NCBI GenBank assembly: GCA_009602725.1
Contig: WELB01000013.1
Span: 108,604 to 124,230, forward strand
Reading direction: 5' to 3'
DNA length: 15,627 nt
Origin: Spirogloea muscicola
Lineage: Eukaryota > Streptophyta > Zygnematophyceae > Spirogloeales > Spirogloeaceae
Shown: piece by piece, positions 1 through 9,369 of the stretch
Position numbering within the stretch: position 1 is the stretch's first letter
Layout of the letters: each line of letters begins with the position of its first letter
Translations under genes and position numbers: made by a program
The notes under the pieces: model-generated
Told to the model about the DNA's origin: nothing
Databases searched by the model: none
The model's input: the letters and a program-made list of their open reading frames with translations, nothing else

Positions 1-1
1 T

Positions 2-553
2 GCTGCCACTACCGCCGACGTGGCTCCTTCAAGCCCAAGTGGTTCCAGTAACAGGCGCAGGAGGGGTCGTCGGCCCCAGCCCCCGATGGCTTCAGCCCTC
101 CCGCCTCTCCTTCCTACTCCCGCCATCCCTGCAGCTGCAGCGGCTGCATCCACACGCTCTGCTGCTACTGCTGTCCCCCAAATCTGCCAGTACTGCCAGC
201 ACCCCTGGCCTAGCCTGCGGAGCTTTCGCATGCACGAGAGCCACTGTTCCAGGAAGGCCAATCGCGCCACGCAGCAGACCCAAGCCCTTGCTGAGGCCGC
301 TAACCGACGACGGCAGCCCGGCACCCCAGCCCCGACACCCCCTCCCCCAGCTCCCTCGCCGGCTCAGTGGCGTTGGGCAAGGCGCCTGGACCTAGATGCG
401 GTCATGCTGGAACCCAGTCTGCCGACCTTGCGGCACATCCCCCACTGGGCACGGCCACACATCCAGCGAGCCTCGCGGCCCTACTCACTCGGATGGCTCG
501 GAAGAGCTTCGACGAAGCTGCGTGGACTGTCTGGCACCTCCTCCCTCGCCTAG
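2..553 (+). CDS. LINE protein N-terminal part with zinc finger (partial, frame broken from the RT frame)
   Basis: The frame is open from base 2 with no stop upstream; the first internal ATG is at 20. A Pro/Ala/Arg-rich leader precedes a zinc finger at residues 56-76 counted from that ATG: C56, C59, H72 and H75 or C76, spacing Cx2Cx12H. Known RLE-type LINE proteins use such N-terminal fingers in target DNA binding. The stretch LPTLRHIPHWAR (about 419-455) resembles the linker before the RT domain in algal elements of this type. The continuation of that linker (LLTRMARKSFDEAAW) is in another frame from about 480, so the true protein crosses from this frame to the next one at about 468-482 and residues read here after that point are out of frame. 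Whether this is a mutation, a sequencing error or a -1 frameshift cannot be told; no slippery heptamer is apparent. Confidence 0.65.
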   Translation, partial: AATTADVAPSSPSGSSNRRRRGRRPQPPMASALPPLLPTPAIPAAAAAASTRSAATAVPQICQYCQHPWPSLRSFRMHESHCSRKANRATQQTQALAEAANRRRQPGTPAPTPPPPAPSPAQWRWARRLDLDAVMLEPSLPTLRHIPHWARPHIQRASRPYSLGWLGRASTKLRGLSGTSSLA

Positions 554-3072
554 TCCTGGGACCCCTTCCAAGTGGTCCAAGCCAACGCGCGGTGATGCTA
601 GCCAGGATTCAGCGTTTTGAGGGCGGTGCATGGGAGCAGCTCCTGGAGGAGCATCGCGCAGCTGTCCAGGTGTCCCAGGCGAATCGGCCTACCCCAGCCA
701 CCTCAGAGGCTTCAGCTGTCCGCCGAGCCATTCGGTTCGGCCGCGCAGGGGACCTTTCCCGAGCTGCCCAAGCTCTGGACCCAGCCACCCCAGCACCTCA
801 CGATGCAGAGACCCTTGCTGCTCTCCAGACCCTCCACCCCCCTGCCCCAAGCTCCCTACCCCCCTGGCTCGAGGAGTTTCAGCCCCCGACCATGGTGGAC
901 CTCAATCCAGAAGCTCTTCGGACAGCGCTGGTGCAGAGCCGGAAAGCAGCGGCCGGAGGGCCCTCGGGCATGCTCTTTGAACACCTTCGAGAGCTCTGGC
1001 TCGACGACGAGGCGGGTGACTTCAGTCTGCTGCTCAAAGTGTGCCAAGCGGTTGCGCGCGGCCTCCTCCCACCCAAGGCCCGGGCGGCACTCACCAGCAG
1101 CACCCTGCTCGCTCTCTCCAAGCCCACCGGAGGCGTCCGACCAATTGCGATGGGCGAGGTCCTTACCCGACTGGTTTCAAAATCCCTATTCCAGCAGAAC
1201 AGAGAGGCGGCGCAGCTCCACTTCTCTCCACACCAGTTTGGCGCAGGGCTGTCTGCGGGCGCGGAGACAGTGGTTCATGGTCTACGTGTTGCCCTAGACT
1301 GCAATCCCGATTGGATGGCTCTATCTGTGGACGTGAAGAATGCCTTTAACAGTGTTGACAGAGGTGTCATAGCCGAGGAGCTGCGCACGCATTTTCCCTC
1401 CCTCATCCCTTTCTTTCGGTGTTCCTACGGAGCACCCTCCCGACTGCTCTGGGGAGCGGGCACGTCACAGGTGGTCTTGCAATCCAGCACCCGGCCGGGA
1501 GACCCTTTGGGCGGGTTCCTCTTTGCATTGGCACACCTACATGCGCTGCGTAATACGGCGAAGGCCCACCCTGCCGTGCTAATCCCAAGCTACGCCGACG
1601 ACACCACCCTGGTGGGACCCCCAACTGAAGTCACCAGCGCTTACAGCACGTTGGAGCGCGAGCTTCACAGCCTCGGCCTCAGCATCCGGCCCGAGAAGTG
1701 TTCAGCCTGGTCTCCAGCCGGCATCCCTCCCTCCAGCAAGCTGCCGGTTGGGTGCCAGACCCCACCACTCGACATGGTGGTGCTTGGAGCCCCGTTGGGG
1801 GCTGCTGCACATGTGGAGCAAGTTGTGGAGTCCACCCTTGACAACCATCTCCGGACCCTCCCGGCCCTCCCCTCCCTACAGGACGCGCAGCTTGCGGTGG
1901 CCATCCTCACCCGACTCCAACAGGCTCTTCATGGCCTGGTGGACCATCCCAACCTATTCGCCACGCCGGCGGCCATCCTACAGTGTACTTTACCCACCAG
2001 TAAAGGCGGCCTTGGGTGCCGTCCATTGGCTCGCCTGTCCCAAGCAGCTCACCTGGGTTGCTGGGTCCAAGTGGCCTCCACCATCTCCAGTCGCTTCATC
2101 CTGAGGGGCCAGGCTGTTTTAGCACCCGCCATAGCGGGTGTTGCAACAGGAAACCTGCCCTTCCAGCTTTCTCTAACCGCAGCATTACGTGACCTCTCGC
2201 GCTGCTTACCAATGCTTGCAGAGGGTCATGCAGATTTTGCGGCATGGGCACGCTGTTCTGACAGGAAAGCGCAGGGCCTTTACTCTCACGCTGCGGACGT
2301 GCAGGCCGCCTCTGAATTGCAGGGACTGCTCAAGGACGATGGACGTGGCCTCACCCGGCTCCTCTCCATCAGCTCCCCAGGCGCATCGGAGTTGTTAAAT
2401 GCTCTGCCGATATACGAGTCCCTTCGGCTCTCAGACAACCTGTTTCGTACCGCGCTCCATCACCACCTCGGCCTCCCCCCCCCTTGCTTGGCTGGCATCC
2501 GCCAGTGCGAGTGTGGCCACATTGCCGATGACAAGCTCGCCCTAGCTGCGCACATGCTGAGGTGTGCTGAGCGGGGTGAGCGCATTGCCTCCCACGACCT
2601 ACTCAGGGATACAATGTTTGAAATTTTGCGAGAGGCGGGGTTTCATCCGGCGATGGAGGTGTCCGGCATCATGCCAATCTCCTTCAGGCGCGGCAAGCCA
2701 TACGTGCGGCGTCTGGACGTGGTCGTCACACCCCGGGGCGGTGGGCCTCGTCTGCGCCTGGACGTGGTACTGATCGACGCATACAAGGCTGGCGCACCCA
2801 CGTCAACCGTGTCTGGCTGGGCCACGTCCAGCGCGGAGCGTAAGAAGGAGCGGCAATACCAGGACCATCCCCGAGGGGACCATCTTTGCCCGTGTGCCAT
2901 GTATATCTACGGCGGCTACGGCGTGAAATGGTCCTCCCTGATCCAGCATCTGGCCAGGCTGGTTGATGCGCGTCGTAAAAGTCGGGGGGGCAGCTTGGGC
3001 CACTCCAGCATTCCACAGGCCTTAATTGCATATTATAGAATGCGGCTCTCGCTTTGTTTGCTGCGCTCGTAA
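367..3072 (+). CDS. Reverse transcriptase with C-terminal zinc knuckle and restriction-like endonuclease
   Basis: The product would be the polymerase/endonuclease of the LINE, performing target-primed reverse transcription. RT landmarks, numbered from the ATG at 367, are a fingers block GGVRPIAMGEVLTRLVSK, motif A DVKNAFN with D322, motif B PGDPLGGFLFALAH, motif C YADD at 409-412, motif D LGLSIRPEKC and a LGAPLG block. All catalytic aspartates are present. A zinc knuckle follows with C714, C716, H729 and C733, then the PD-(D/E)XK-like endonuclease with RRLD (D784), LDVVLID (D799) and a K-K-x3-Y element (K826, K827, Y831), as expected for RLE. The ATG at 367 is only the first in this frame; the real N terminus is the zinc-finger frame upstream, so authentic coding in this frame starts near 470. 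The stop is at 3070-3072. Confidence 0.85.
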   Translation: MALGKAPGPRCGHAGTQSADLAAHPPLGTATHPASLAALLTRMARKSFDEAAWTVWHLLPRLVLGPLPSGPSQRAVMLARIQRFEGGAWEQLLEEHRAAVQVSQANRPTPATSEASAVRRAIRFGRAGDLSRAAQALDPATPAPHDAETLAALQTLHPPAPSSLPPWLEEFQPPTMVDLNPEALRTALVQSRKAAAGGPSGMLFEHLRELWLDDEAGDFSLLLKVCQAVARGLLPPKARAALTSSTLLALSKPTGGVRPIAMGEVLTRLVSKSLFQQNREAAQLHFSPHQFGAGLSAGAETVVHGLRVALDCNPDWMALSVDVKNAFNSVDRGVIAEELRTHFPSLIPFFRCSYGAPSRLLWGAGTSQVVLQSSTRPGDPLGGFLFALAHLHALRNTAKAHPAVLIPSYADDTTLVGPPTEVTSAYSTLERELHSLGLSIRPEKCSAWSPAGIPPSSKLPVGCQTPPLDMVVLGAPLGAAAHVEQVVESTLDNHLRTLPALPSLQDAQLAVAILTRLQQALHGLVDHPNLFATPAAILQCTLPTSKGGLGCRPLARLSQAAHLGCWVQVASTISSRFILRGQAVLAPAIAGVATGNLPFQLSLTAALRDLSRCLPMLAEGHADFAAWARCSDRKAQGLYSHAADVQAASELQGLLKDDGRGLTRLLSISSPGASELLNALPIYESLRLSDNLFRTALHHHLGLPPPCLAGIRQCECGHIADDKLALAAHMLRCAERGERIASHDLLRDTMFEILREAGFHPAMEVSGIMPISFRRGKPYVRRLDVVVTPRGGGPRLRLDVVLIDAYKAGAPTSTVSGWATSSAERKKERQYQDHPRGDHLCPCAMYIYGGYGVKWSSLIQHLARLVDARRKSRGGSLGHSSIPQALIAYYRMRLSLCLLRS

Positions 3073-3319
3073 GCATTGGCTCTTCATCAACGTGCAGGGC
3101 GCGCTCTAAGTCAGGCCTCCGGCTTTCGTGGCGGCGCTCCAGCTCCCCAAGTTAGCTTGTCCGATTTGTTTGTGCTCTCCCGTGGGTACTAATGTCACCT
3201 TAGGCACCTTAGTTTAGGTCTCTGTATTATGTAGCCTTGTTTAGTTTGCACTCGCCTCTGCTTGAACTGTGTATTGGCTTGAATTGGCCTCCCTTTTCAT
3301 TTCATGCGCCCCGCGCGCC
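3073..3319 (+). other. 3' untranslated region of the plus-strand LINE copy
   Basis: This non-coding stretch after the RT stop is mirrored in the minus-strand copy, where the reading frame stays open about 170 bases further. Retained features are the block around GGCGGCGCTCCA (3129-3140), the run TATTGGCTTGAATTGGCC (3271-3288) and the terminal GC-rich 14-mer at 3306-3319. In RLE-type LINEs the 3' region is what the RT recognises, which fits its conservation here; that role is inferred. Confidence 0.6.
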
Positions 3320-3439
3320 TTTCTCTCTTTTAGAAGGCGGCGCGCGGAGCGCATAAAATGAAAGGGAGGCCAATTTAAGCCAATACAGTGTTCAGGCAGA
3401 GCCTAGTGCAAACCAAATAAGGCCACATAACACGGAGAC

Positions 3440-4900
3440 TTAGACTGAGGTGCCTAAGGTGACATTAGTACCCGCGGGTGAGCACAAACAAATCCGACAA
3501 GCTAACTTGGGGAGCTTTCGTGGCGGCGCTCCATAAGCTGGAGCGCCGCCACAAAAGCCGGAGGCCTGACTTAGAGTGCGCCCTGCACGGTGATGAAGAG
3601 CCAATGCTTGCGAGTGCTGCAATCTAAGCGAGAGCCGCATTCTATAATATGCAATTAAGGCCTGTGGAATGCTGGAGTGGCCCAAGCTGCCCCCCCGACT
3701 TTTACGACGCGCATCAACCAGCCTGGCCAGATGCTGGATCATGGAGGACCATTTCACGCCGTAGCCGCCGTAGATATCCATGGCAGACGGGCAAAGATGG
3801 TCCCCTCGGGAATGGTCCTGGTAGTGCCGCTCCTTGCGCTCCGCGCTGGACATGGCCCAGCCAGACACGGTTGATGTGGGTGCGCCAGCCTTGTATGCGT
3901 CGATCAGTACTACGTCCAGGAGCAGACGAGGCCCACCGCCCCGGGGGGTGGCGACCACGTCCAGACGCCGCACGTATGGCTTGCCGCGCATTGAGGAGAT
4001 TGGCATGATGCCGGACACCTCCATCACCGGATGATACTTCTCCTCTCGCACAATTCCAAACACAGCCCAGGCAGCAAAACTAACAGGCTCATTTACCAGA
4101 GGCGGGTATGCGGCAAAGAGGTCCTGTTGGCATGCTTTGAAAGTCAGTTGGAAAGGCTGATTTCCTTGAACCACGTTACTGATGTGAGGCGCCAATACAC
4201 GTTGTTGCCCAAGGAGGAATCGTCCAGATATGGACGAAGCCACCTGAGCCCGGCAGCCAAGGTACGCTGGTCTGCACAAGCGGACCAAGGGGCGACAACC
4301 AAGCCCACCGTGACGTATGGGCAGCGTACATTGCACCAGTGCTGCTGGGGACTGCTCTCGGAGTGGGTGGGCAATCATGTCAGCAAGGCATCGCTGGAGC
4401 TTAGACATCTATAGATGCATAGACCTCATCCACGGTAAACGAAGGTGGGACCGTTCTTAGGAGGTAACGCGGCCGCTGTGCCGCACTCCTGGTCAAAATG
4501 GCCACTGCCAACTGAGAGTCCCCGAGGGTGGGGAGCTCTGGCAGGACCTGCATGTGTTCTTGGAGACGAGCAAGGACAGCACTCTCCGAGAAAGACGGGT
4601 CCCCTACAGGCACTCCCAAGATCCTCAAGCCACCCTCTGGAGTCTGACAGGATGTAGGCAGCGAGGGAAGGAGGGAAAGAGGGATGCCGTTGGGGGGACC
4701 AGGCAGAGCACTTGGCAGTACTAATCCCAAGCCCGATGAGCTGGAGCTGGTGCTGAAGAAGACGGGGCACAGTGCCCAATGGGGGCAAGGGCTGTGAAAG
4801 CTGAAGCGTGCCGAAAGCTCGCAGCACCTCCTCTGGGGGGCCGAGGAGCGTAGTATCGTCCCCCTGAACCCATATAAAGCAGGGCACCAGCCCAGTCCCC
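3440..4900 (-). pseudogene. Broken reverse transcriptase/endonuclease of the minus-strand LINE copy
   Basis: Three frames together give the protein. From about 4895 the frame holds GDDTTLLGPPEEV and LGISTAKCSAWSP; the catalytic box reads VQGDD instead of YADD. From about 4690 another frame holds LGVPVGDPSFSE and SQLAVAILTR. From 4402 a third frame (ATG at 4408, stop at 3440) holds KLQRCL, CTLPIRHGGLGCRPL, then FAAWA fused directly to the endonuclease VMEVSGIMPIS, VRRLDVV, LDVVLID and ERHYQ. The zinc knuckle and about 120 residues around it are missing, removed without changing frame. The 85-base insertion at 4403-4487 (length not a multiple of three) lacks GT-AG ends in a frame-restoring position, so it is probably not an intron. 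The C terminus extends past the plus-copy stop into former untranslated sequence. It is certainly non-functional as an RT. Confidence 0.8.
3514..3558. repeat. Short perfect-type hairpin inside the minus LINE copy
   Basis: Arms of about 20 bases (3514-3533 and 3539-3558) around GTGGCGGCGCTCCA are inverted copies with a five-base loop TAAGC. The plus copy has only one arm at the corresponding place (3122-3141), so the hairpin arose by an inverted local duplication in this copy or was lost from the other. Confidence 0.8.
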
Positions 4901-5238
4901 GGGCGCGGGGTCACTTGCAGCATACTGGCCCAAGCCCCGCCTCTCTGCCCGCTCAACGCTCCACGCTCCACCTTCCATCAGACCTTGTCCATTCTTTTGG
5001 GCTGGCCTCTCCCAGCCACCAGTTAATCTGGCCGCGCTTGCTTCATCACCTCTCAGTGGGCTCTGCTGCTCAACTCAACGACTGGCACGCCGTTCGGCCT
5101 TGGACATCTCTTCCGCTGCAAACGGTAGCCCGCCGTGGCCACCGTTACCAAACAGGACATCAGGCCCCCCCCGCCGCGCCGGCCGTGCGAACGCGACCCC
5201 GCCCCGCGCGCCAGCGGCCTGCAGGCCGCGGGCCCGCC
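4901..5238. other. Stretch with no recognised gene; probable upstream region of the trihelix gene
   Basis: Past the truncated end of the minus LINE copy no conserved protein or RNA is recognisable. Composition changes from mixed to very GC-rich after about 5160, ending in a strong start context at 5239, which fits the promoter and 5' untranslated region of the downstream gene. No TATA box was identified. Confidence 0.4.
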
Positions 5239-7087
<1,849 letters not shown>

Positions 7088-7606
7088 AAGAAAGAGAAGA
7101 ATGGGCATGCGATCTAAGCCCATGCAGATAATGTAGCCAGGGTAACCTGCGTTCCCAAATCGTTTCGAGTGAAGTCTGCGCGGCTCAGCTTGCTGGTGAA
7201 GGACATGCGCTGTGCTGCTGACACCCACAGCAGGTCTGGCTATGACCAACCGGCGCACTGATGATGCGCCCCTGGATGTCTCAAAGTATCGCTGCTGTGG
7301 GCTTGTGACAGTGCGTGCATGGGGCTTGCACAATGATCATTCTGCTTTGTGAGTATTGTTGCCATCAAAAGCCAAGCCACTTTTGTCGTGACAGCAACTG
7401 AAACTGCATCTGAGCTCCGCGGTCAGGCCAGTATAGTTGGCAATCACCATCAGGCACTGCACAAGGGGCTCTTGAGTGACAATTGAGAGTCTGTGCAGTC
7501 ATGAAGCTAAATCTGCCCTGTTCTTTGAGAAAGAAACAGCAGGCCTGCTGTATTCTCCACCAACATGCGAAGCGCTCTCCACAACAACTTCGAACACAAA
7601 TTGTAT
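7088..7606. other. Intergenic stretch, 3' flank of the trihelix gene
   Basis: No conserved protein is recognisable on either strand. The first part must hold the 3' untranslated region of the trihelix gene; no plus-strand TGTAA is present, the closest being TGTAG at about 7132. The transcript end is therefore unresolved. Confidence 0.4.
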
Positions 7607-7611
7607 TTACA
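7607..7611 (-). terminator. Probable poly(A) signal TGTAA of the minus-strand membrane protein gene
   Basis: TTACA on the plus strand reads TGTAA on the minus strand, about 49 bases after the stop codon at 7660-7662. TGTAA is the usual green-algal polyadenylation signal. Confidence 0.5.
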
Positions 7612-7659
7612 TGAAGAGAAGAGCCTGCGAAGGGTCGCGCCTCGGAAGAGGCTCCACGG

Positions 7660-9369
7660 TCACTTGCTTGTATCGTCACCGTTGTGGCCAGATAACAGGA
7701 AGTAGATGACAGAGGGCGCAACAAGAAATGGAAGGGAGGCAAGCACTACGAGCAGGGGAAGCAACTGCAGGATCAGTGCTGGCTCATGGACAAGGGCCTC
7801 CTCCAAGAACGCCCGGACGGAGCCCATCATCGATCTCTTCCAAGCACAGGCTGCAAATGCAGCACAGCACAAACAACCTCAGCTTCCTGTTGACGATGTC
7901 CCTGCAAGCCTGCAGCAACAAATGGTTGCTGCAAATTGCCTTGTCAGTGCTGGGCCAGTCTGAGCCGTGACGAGGCAACACTTTTACTGCACATCAGAAG
8001 CAGCGAAAATGGAGCTACCGGCCAACGTTCTGAGCGCACCCTGCAGAGCAACGCTGCAAGTGAGGGCCTGGACGACCTCCAGATTGTACTTGGGCGCCAG
8101 CTGCAGCAGGGCCTTCTTGAGCTGCGGCCTGTGGCTGCCCTGCACCAAGGCCTCACACTGCACGGGTGGCATGCCTCGGGTCAGGCAAAGGACCAGGCAG
8201 GTGCGCAGCGTCGAGATGGCTTCTGCCGTAGCTTCCTTTGGGACAGCACAGCAGACCGACTGTTGAGGCCGTGGAGAGGCCACTGCTCACCGCGTCCGAG
8301 AAAGATGTGTCGAGGCTCGCCCTTGGCCCATAGCGGGGCACGTTGTCGTACTCATACTGACTCCGGCCTAGCCAATCCTTGGCCCTGCATCACCGGGGTG
8401 CTTCTCGACCTCATCATGCTGCTCAGCCTGGGACGACGTCCAGCCGTTTATGCCGCCAGGCTGGATCGATCCCAACCTGCGCCACTCGCCAAGGAACCCG
8501 CTGCTGCAAACGGCGTCCAGGAGATGCTCGACATAGGCAGCACTGCGGACGTAATCCACCTCGCGCACTCTACCGTCCGCACCCGCCTCGTCGACCTTCT
8601 TGGCGAGCAGCTGCAAGAAACAGGCGGCCAAGCCCCTGATCCTGGCGCACATGCTTGGCAGTCCCTGGCGTCGCCTTCAGCGCTCGGACGGGTTCCCAGC
8701 CCTGCCCCCGCAGCGGCCAGCGCAAGCCCGGAATCCCTCGCCTCTCGCGGCGTGCAAGACAGCTGCGGGAGGACCAGCTCACCTCGGGGTGCGGCGACTG
8801 CATGGCCTCTGCCAGGCCGCCCACGATCACCTCGCAGGCTGCAGGCGAGGGTTCGAGGTGATCAGGCCGCAGGAGCACCGCGCGAGGAGCGTGTGGTCGC
8901 CTGTGGCAGCAGGTGGGGTGGCCGGCGAGCCTCACCGCTGCAGGCGAGGTGCGGGTTGCGGCTGATGGGCGCCAGCCCGTGCTCGCCCCACGCCGCTGCC
9001 AGGCCCCGAGCGCGAGCCTCAGTGCGTTGCCGCGGCGCGTCGCACCCCGAGCGGGTGCCGCCGCACCAAGCGAGCTCCCGCTTGGTGTGCAGCGATCAGG
9101 CGCGGCTGCAAGGACGGGCCTGCGATCTGCACGGCGAGGAGGGCGAGCGCGACGACGCCGGCCGCGGCAGCCAGCAGCGCCAGCTCGACCAGGCCGCGCG
9201 ATCCCCCGGCGTCGCGGCGCCGTGCCGGAGGAGGCGGCGCGGGCGGGCACGGGCGGGCGCCATGGCGGTGTGGGGGAGCCCCGGGCGCCCACGACTCGAG
9301 GTGCCGGGCTCGAGCGCCGGTGGCTTCTCGGCCTCCCTGGCGCCGCGGGCTCGCCTCCGGAGGCGACAT
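7660..9369 (-). CDS. Uncharacterised protein with two predicted membrane segments, about eight exons
   Basis: I do not recognise the family. Phase-consistent exons on the minus strand are about 9369-9067, 9017-8936, 8838-8783, 8664-8410, 8356-8291, 8259-8040, 7909-7878 and 7836-7660. The product has an N-terminal hydrophobic helix (GLVELALLAAAAGVVALALL), a soluble middle with HGLAPISRNPHLAC, CEVIVGGLAEAMQSPHPE and GFLGEWRRLGSIQPGGINGW, then LKKALLQLAPKYNLEVVQAL. A second hydrophobic segment near the C terminus (LLPLLVVLASLPFLVAP) is followed by a short polar tail. It is probably an organelle or endomembrane protein; that is inference. The start is uncertain: in-frame ATGs lie at 9369 and 9450, both giving a Pro/Arg-rich leader. 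Four proposed introns are only 31-53 bases long, so some splice sites may be wrong; in particular 8341-8260 could replace the 31-base intron. The gene lies head to head with the methyltransferase-like gene. Confidence 0.5.
9068..9367. promoter_or_regulatory. Putative bidirectional promoter/5' region between head-to-head genes
   Basis: The first supported exons of the minus-strand membrane protein gene and the plus-strand methyltransferase-like gene are separated by, or overlap within, about 300 very GC-rich bases. CATG at 9367-9370 contains an ATG on each strand in a plausible frame for each gene, and CCATGG at 9261-9266 is another two-sided start. No TATA box is seen. Transcription in both directions from here is inferred from gene layout only. 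Confidence 0.35.

Larger units (their letters stand above)
1..3319 (+). mobile_element. Non-LTR retrotransposon with restriction-like endonuclease, plus-strand copy (5' end outside window)
   Basis: The unit holds a zinc-finger N terminus, a reverse transcriptase, a CCHC-type zinc knuckle, a restriction-like endonuclease (RLE) and a 3' untranslated region of about 247 bases ending in a GC-rich run (3308-3319). No long terminal repeats, integrase or apurinic endonuclease domain is visible, so by domain order it belongs with RLE-type LINEs (R2/NeSL/CRE-like). The 3' boundary is placed where similarity to the inverted minus-strand copy stops. No poly(A) tail or target-site duplication could be recognised. 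The reading frame is open at base 2, so the 5' end lies upstream of the window. One frame break near 470 suggests a recently dead copy, since the remaining 2.6 kb frame is fully open. Confidence 0.85.
2617..4060. repeat. Long inverted repeat: two LINE 3' ends tail to tail
   Basis: Left arm 2617-3319 and right arm 3339-4060 are reverse complements with high identity (most codons of the endonuclease are the same), separated by a 19-base centre. The right arm has an extra hairpin of about 24 bases and lacks one lysine codon. A transcript crossing the centre could fold into a roughly 0.7 kb double-stranded RNA. Confidence 0.85.
3339..4900 (-). mobile_element. Non-LTR retrotransposon, minus-strand copy, 5'-truncated and degenerate
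   Basis: Read on the minus strand, the element begins just before the RT catalytic box (about 4895) and runs through the endonuclease to a 3' end that abuts the plus copy. 5' truncation is typical of LINE insertions. The 5' limit of about 4900 is where similarity to the plus copy fades, and the true edge may be up to about 4970. Compared with the plus copy it has a frameshift near 4660-4690, an insertion at 4403-4487 and an in-frame internal deletion at about 4058-4068. Its RT part is strongly diverged, while its last 0.7 kb is nearly identical to the plus copy. Confidence 0.8.

Noticed and set aside
39-395. 118-codon frame overlapping the zinc-finger frame
   Set aside because: It lacks any motif, while the overlapping frame holds the zinc finger and the conserved linker.
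3649-4034. Plus-strand open frames across the minus LINE copy
   Set aside because: They are antisense shadows of the endonuclease domain; the same shadows appear antisense to the plus copy at 2643-3076.
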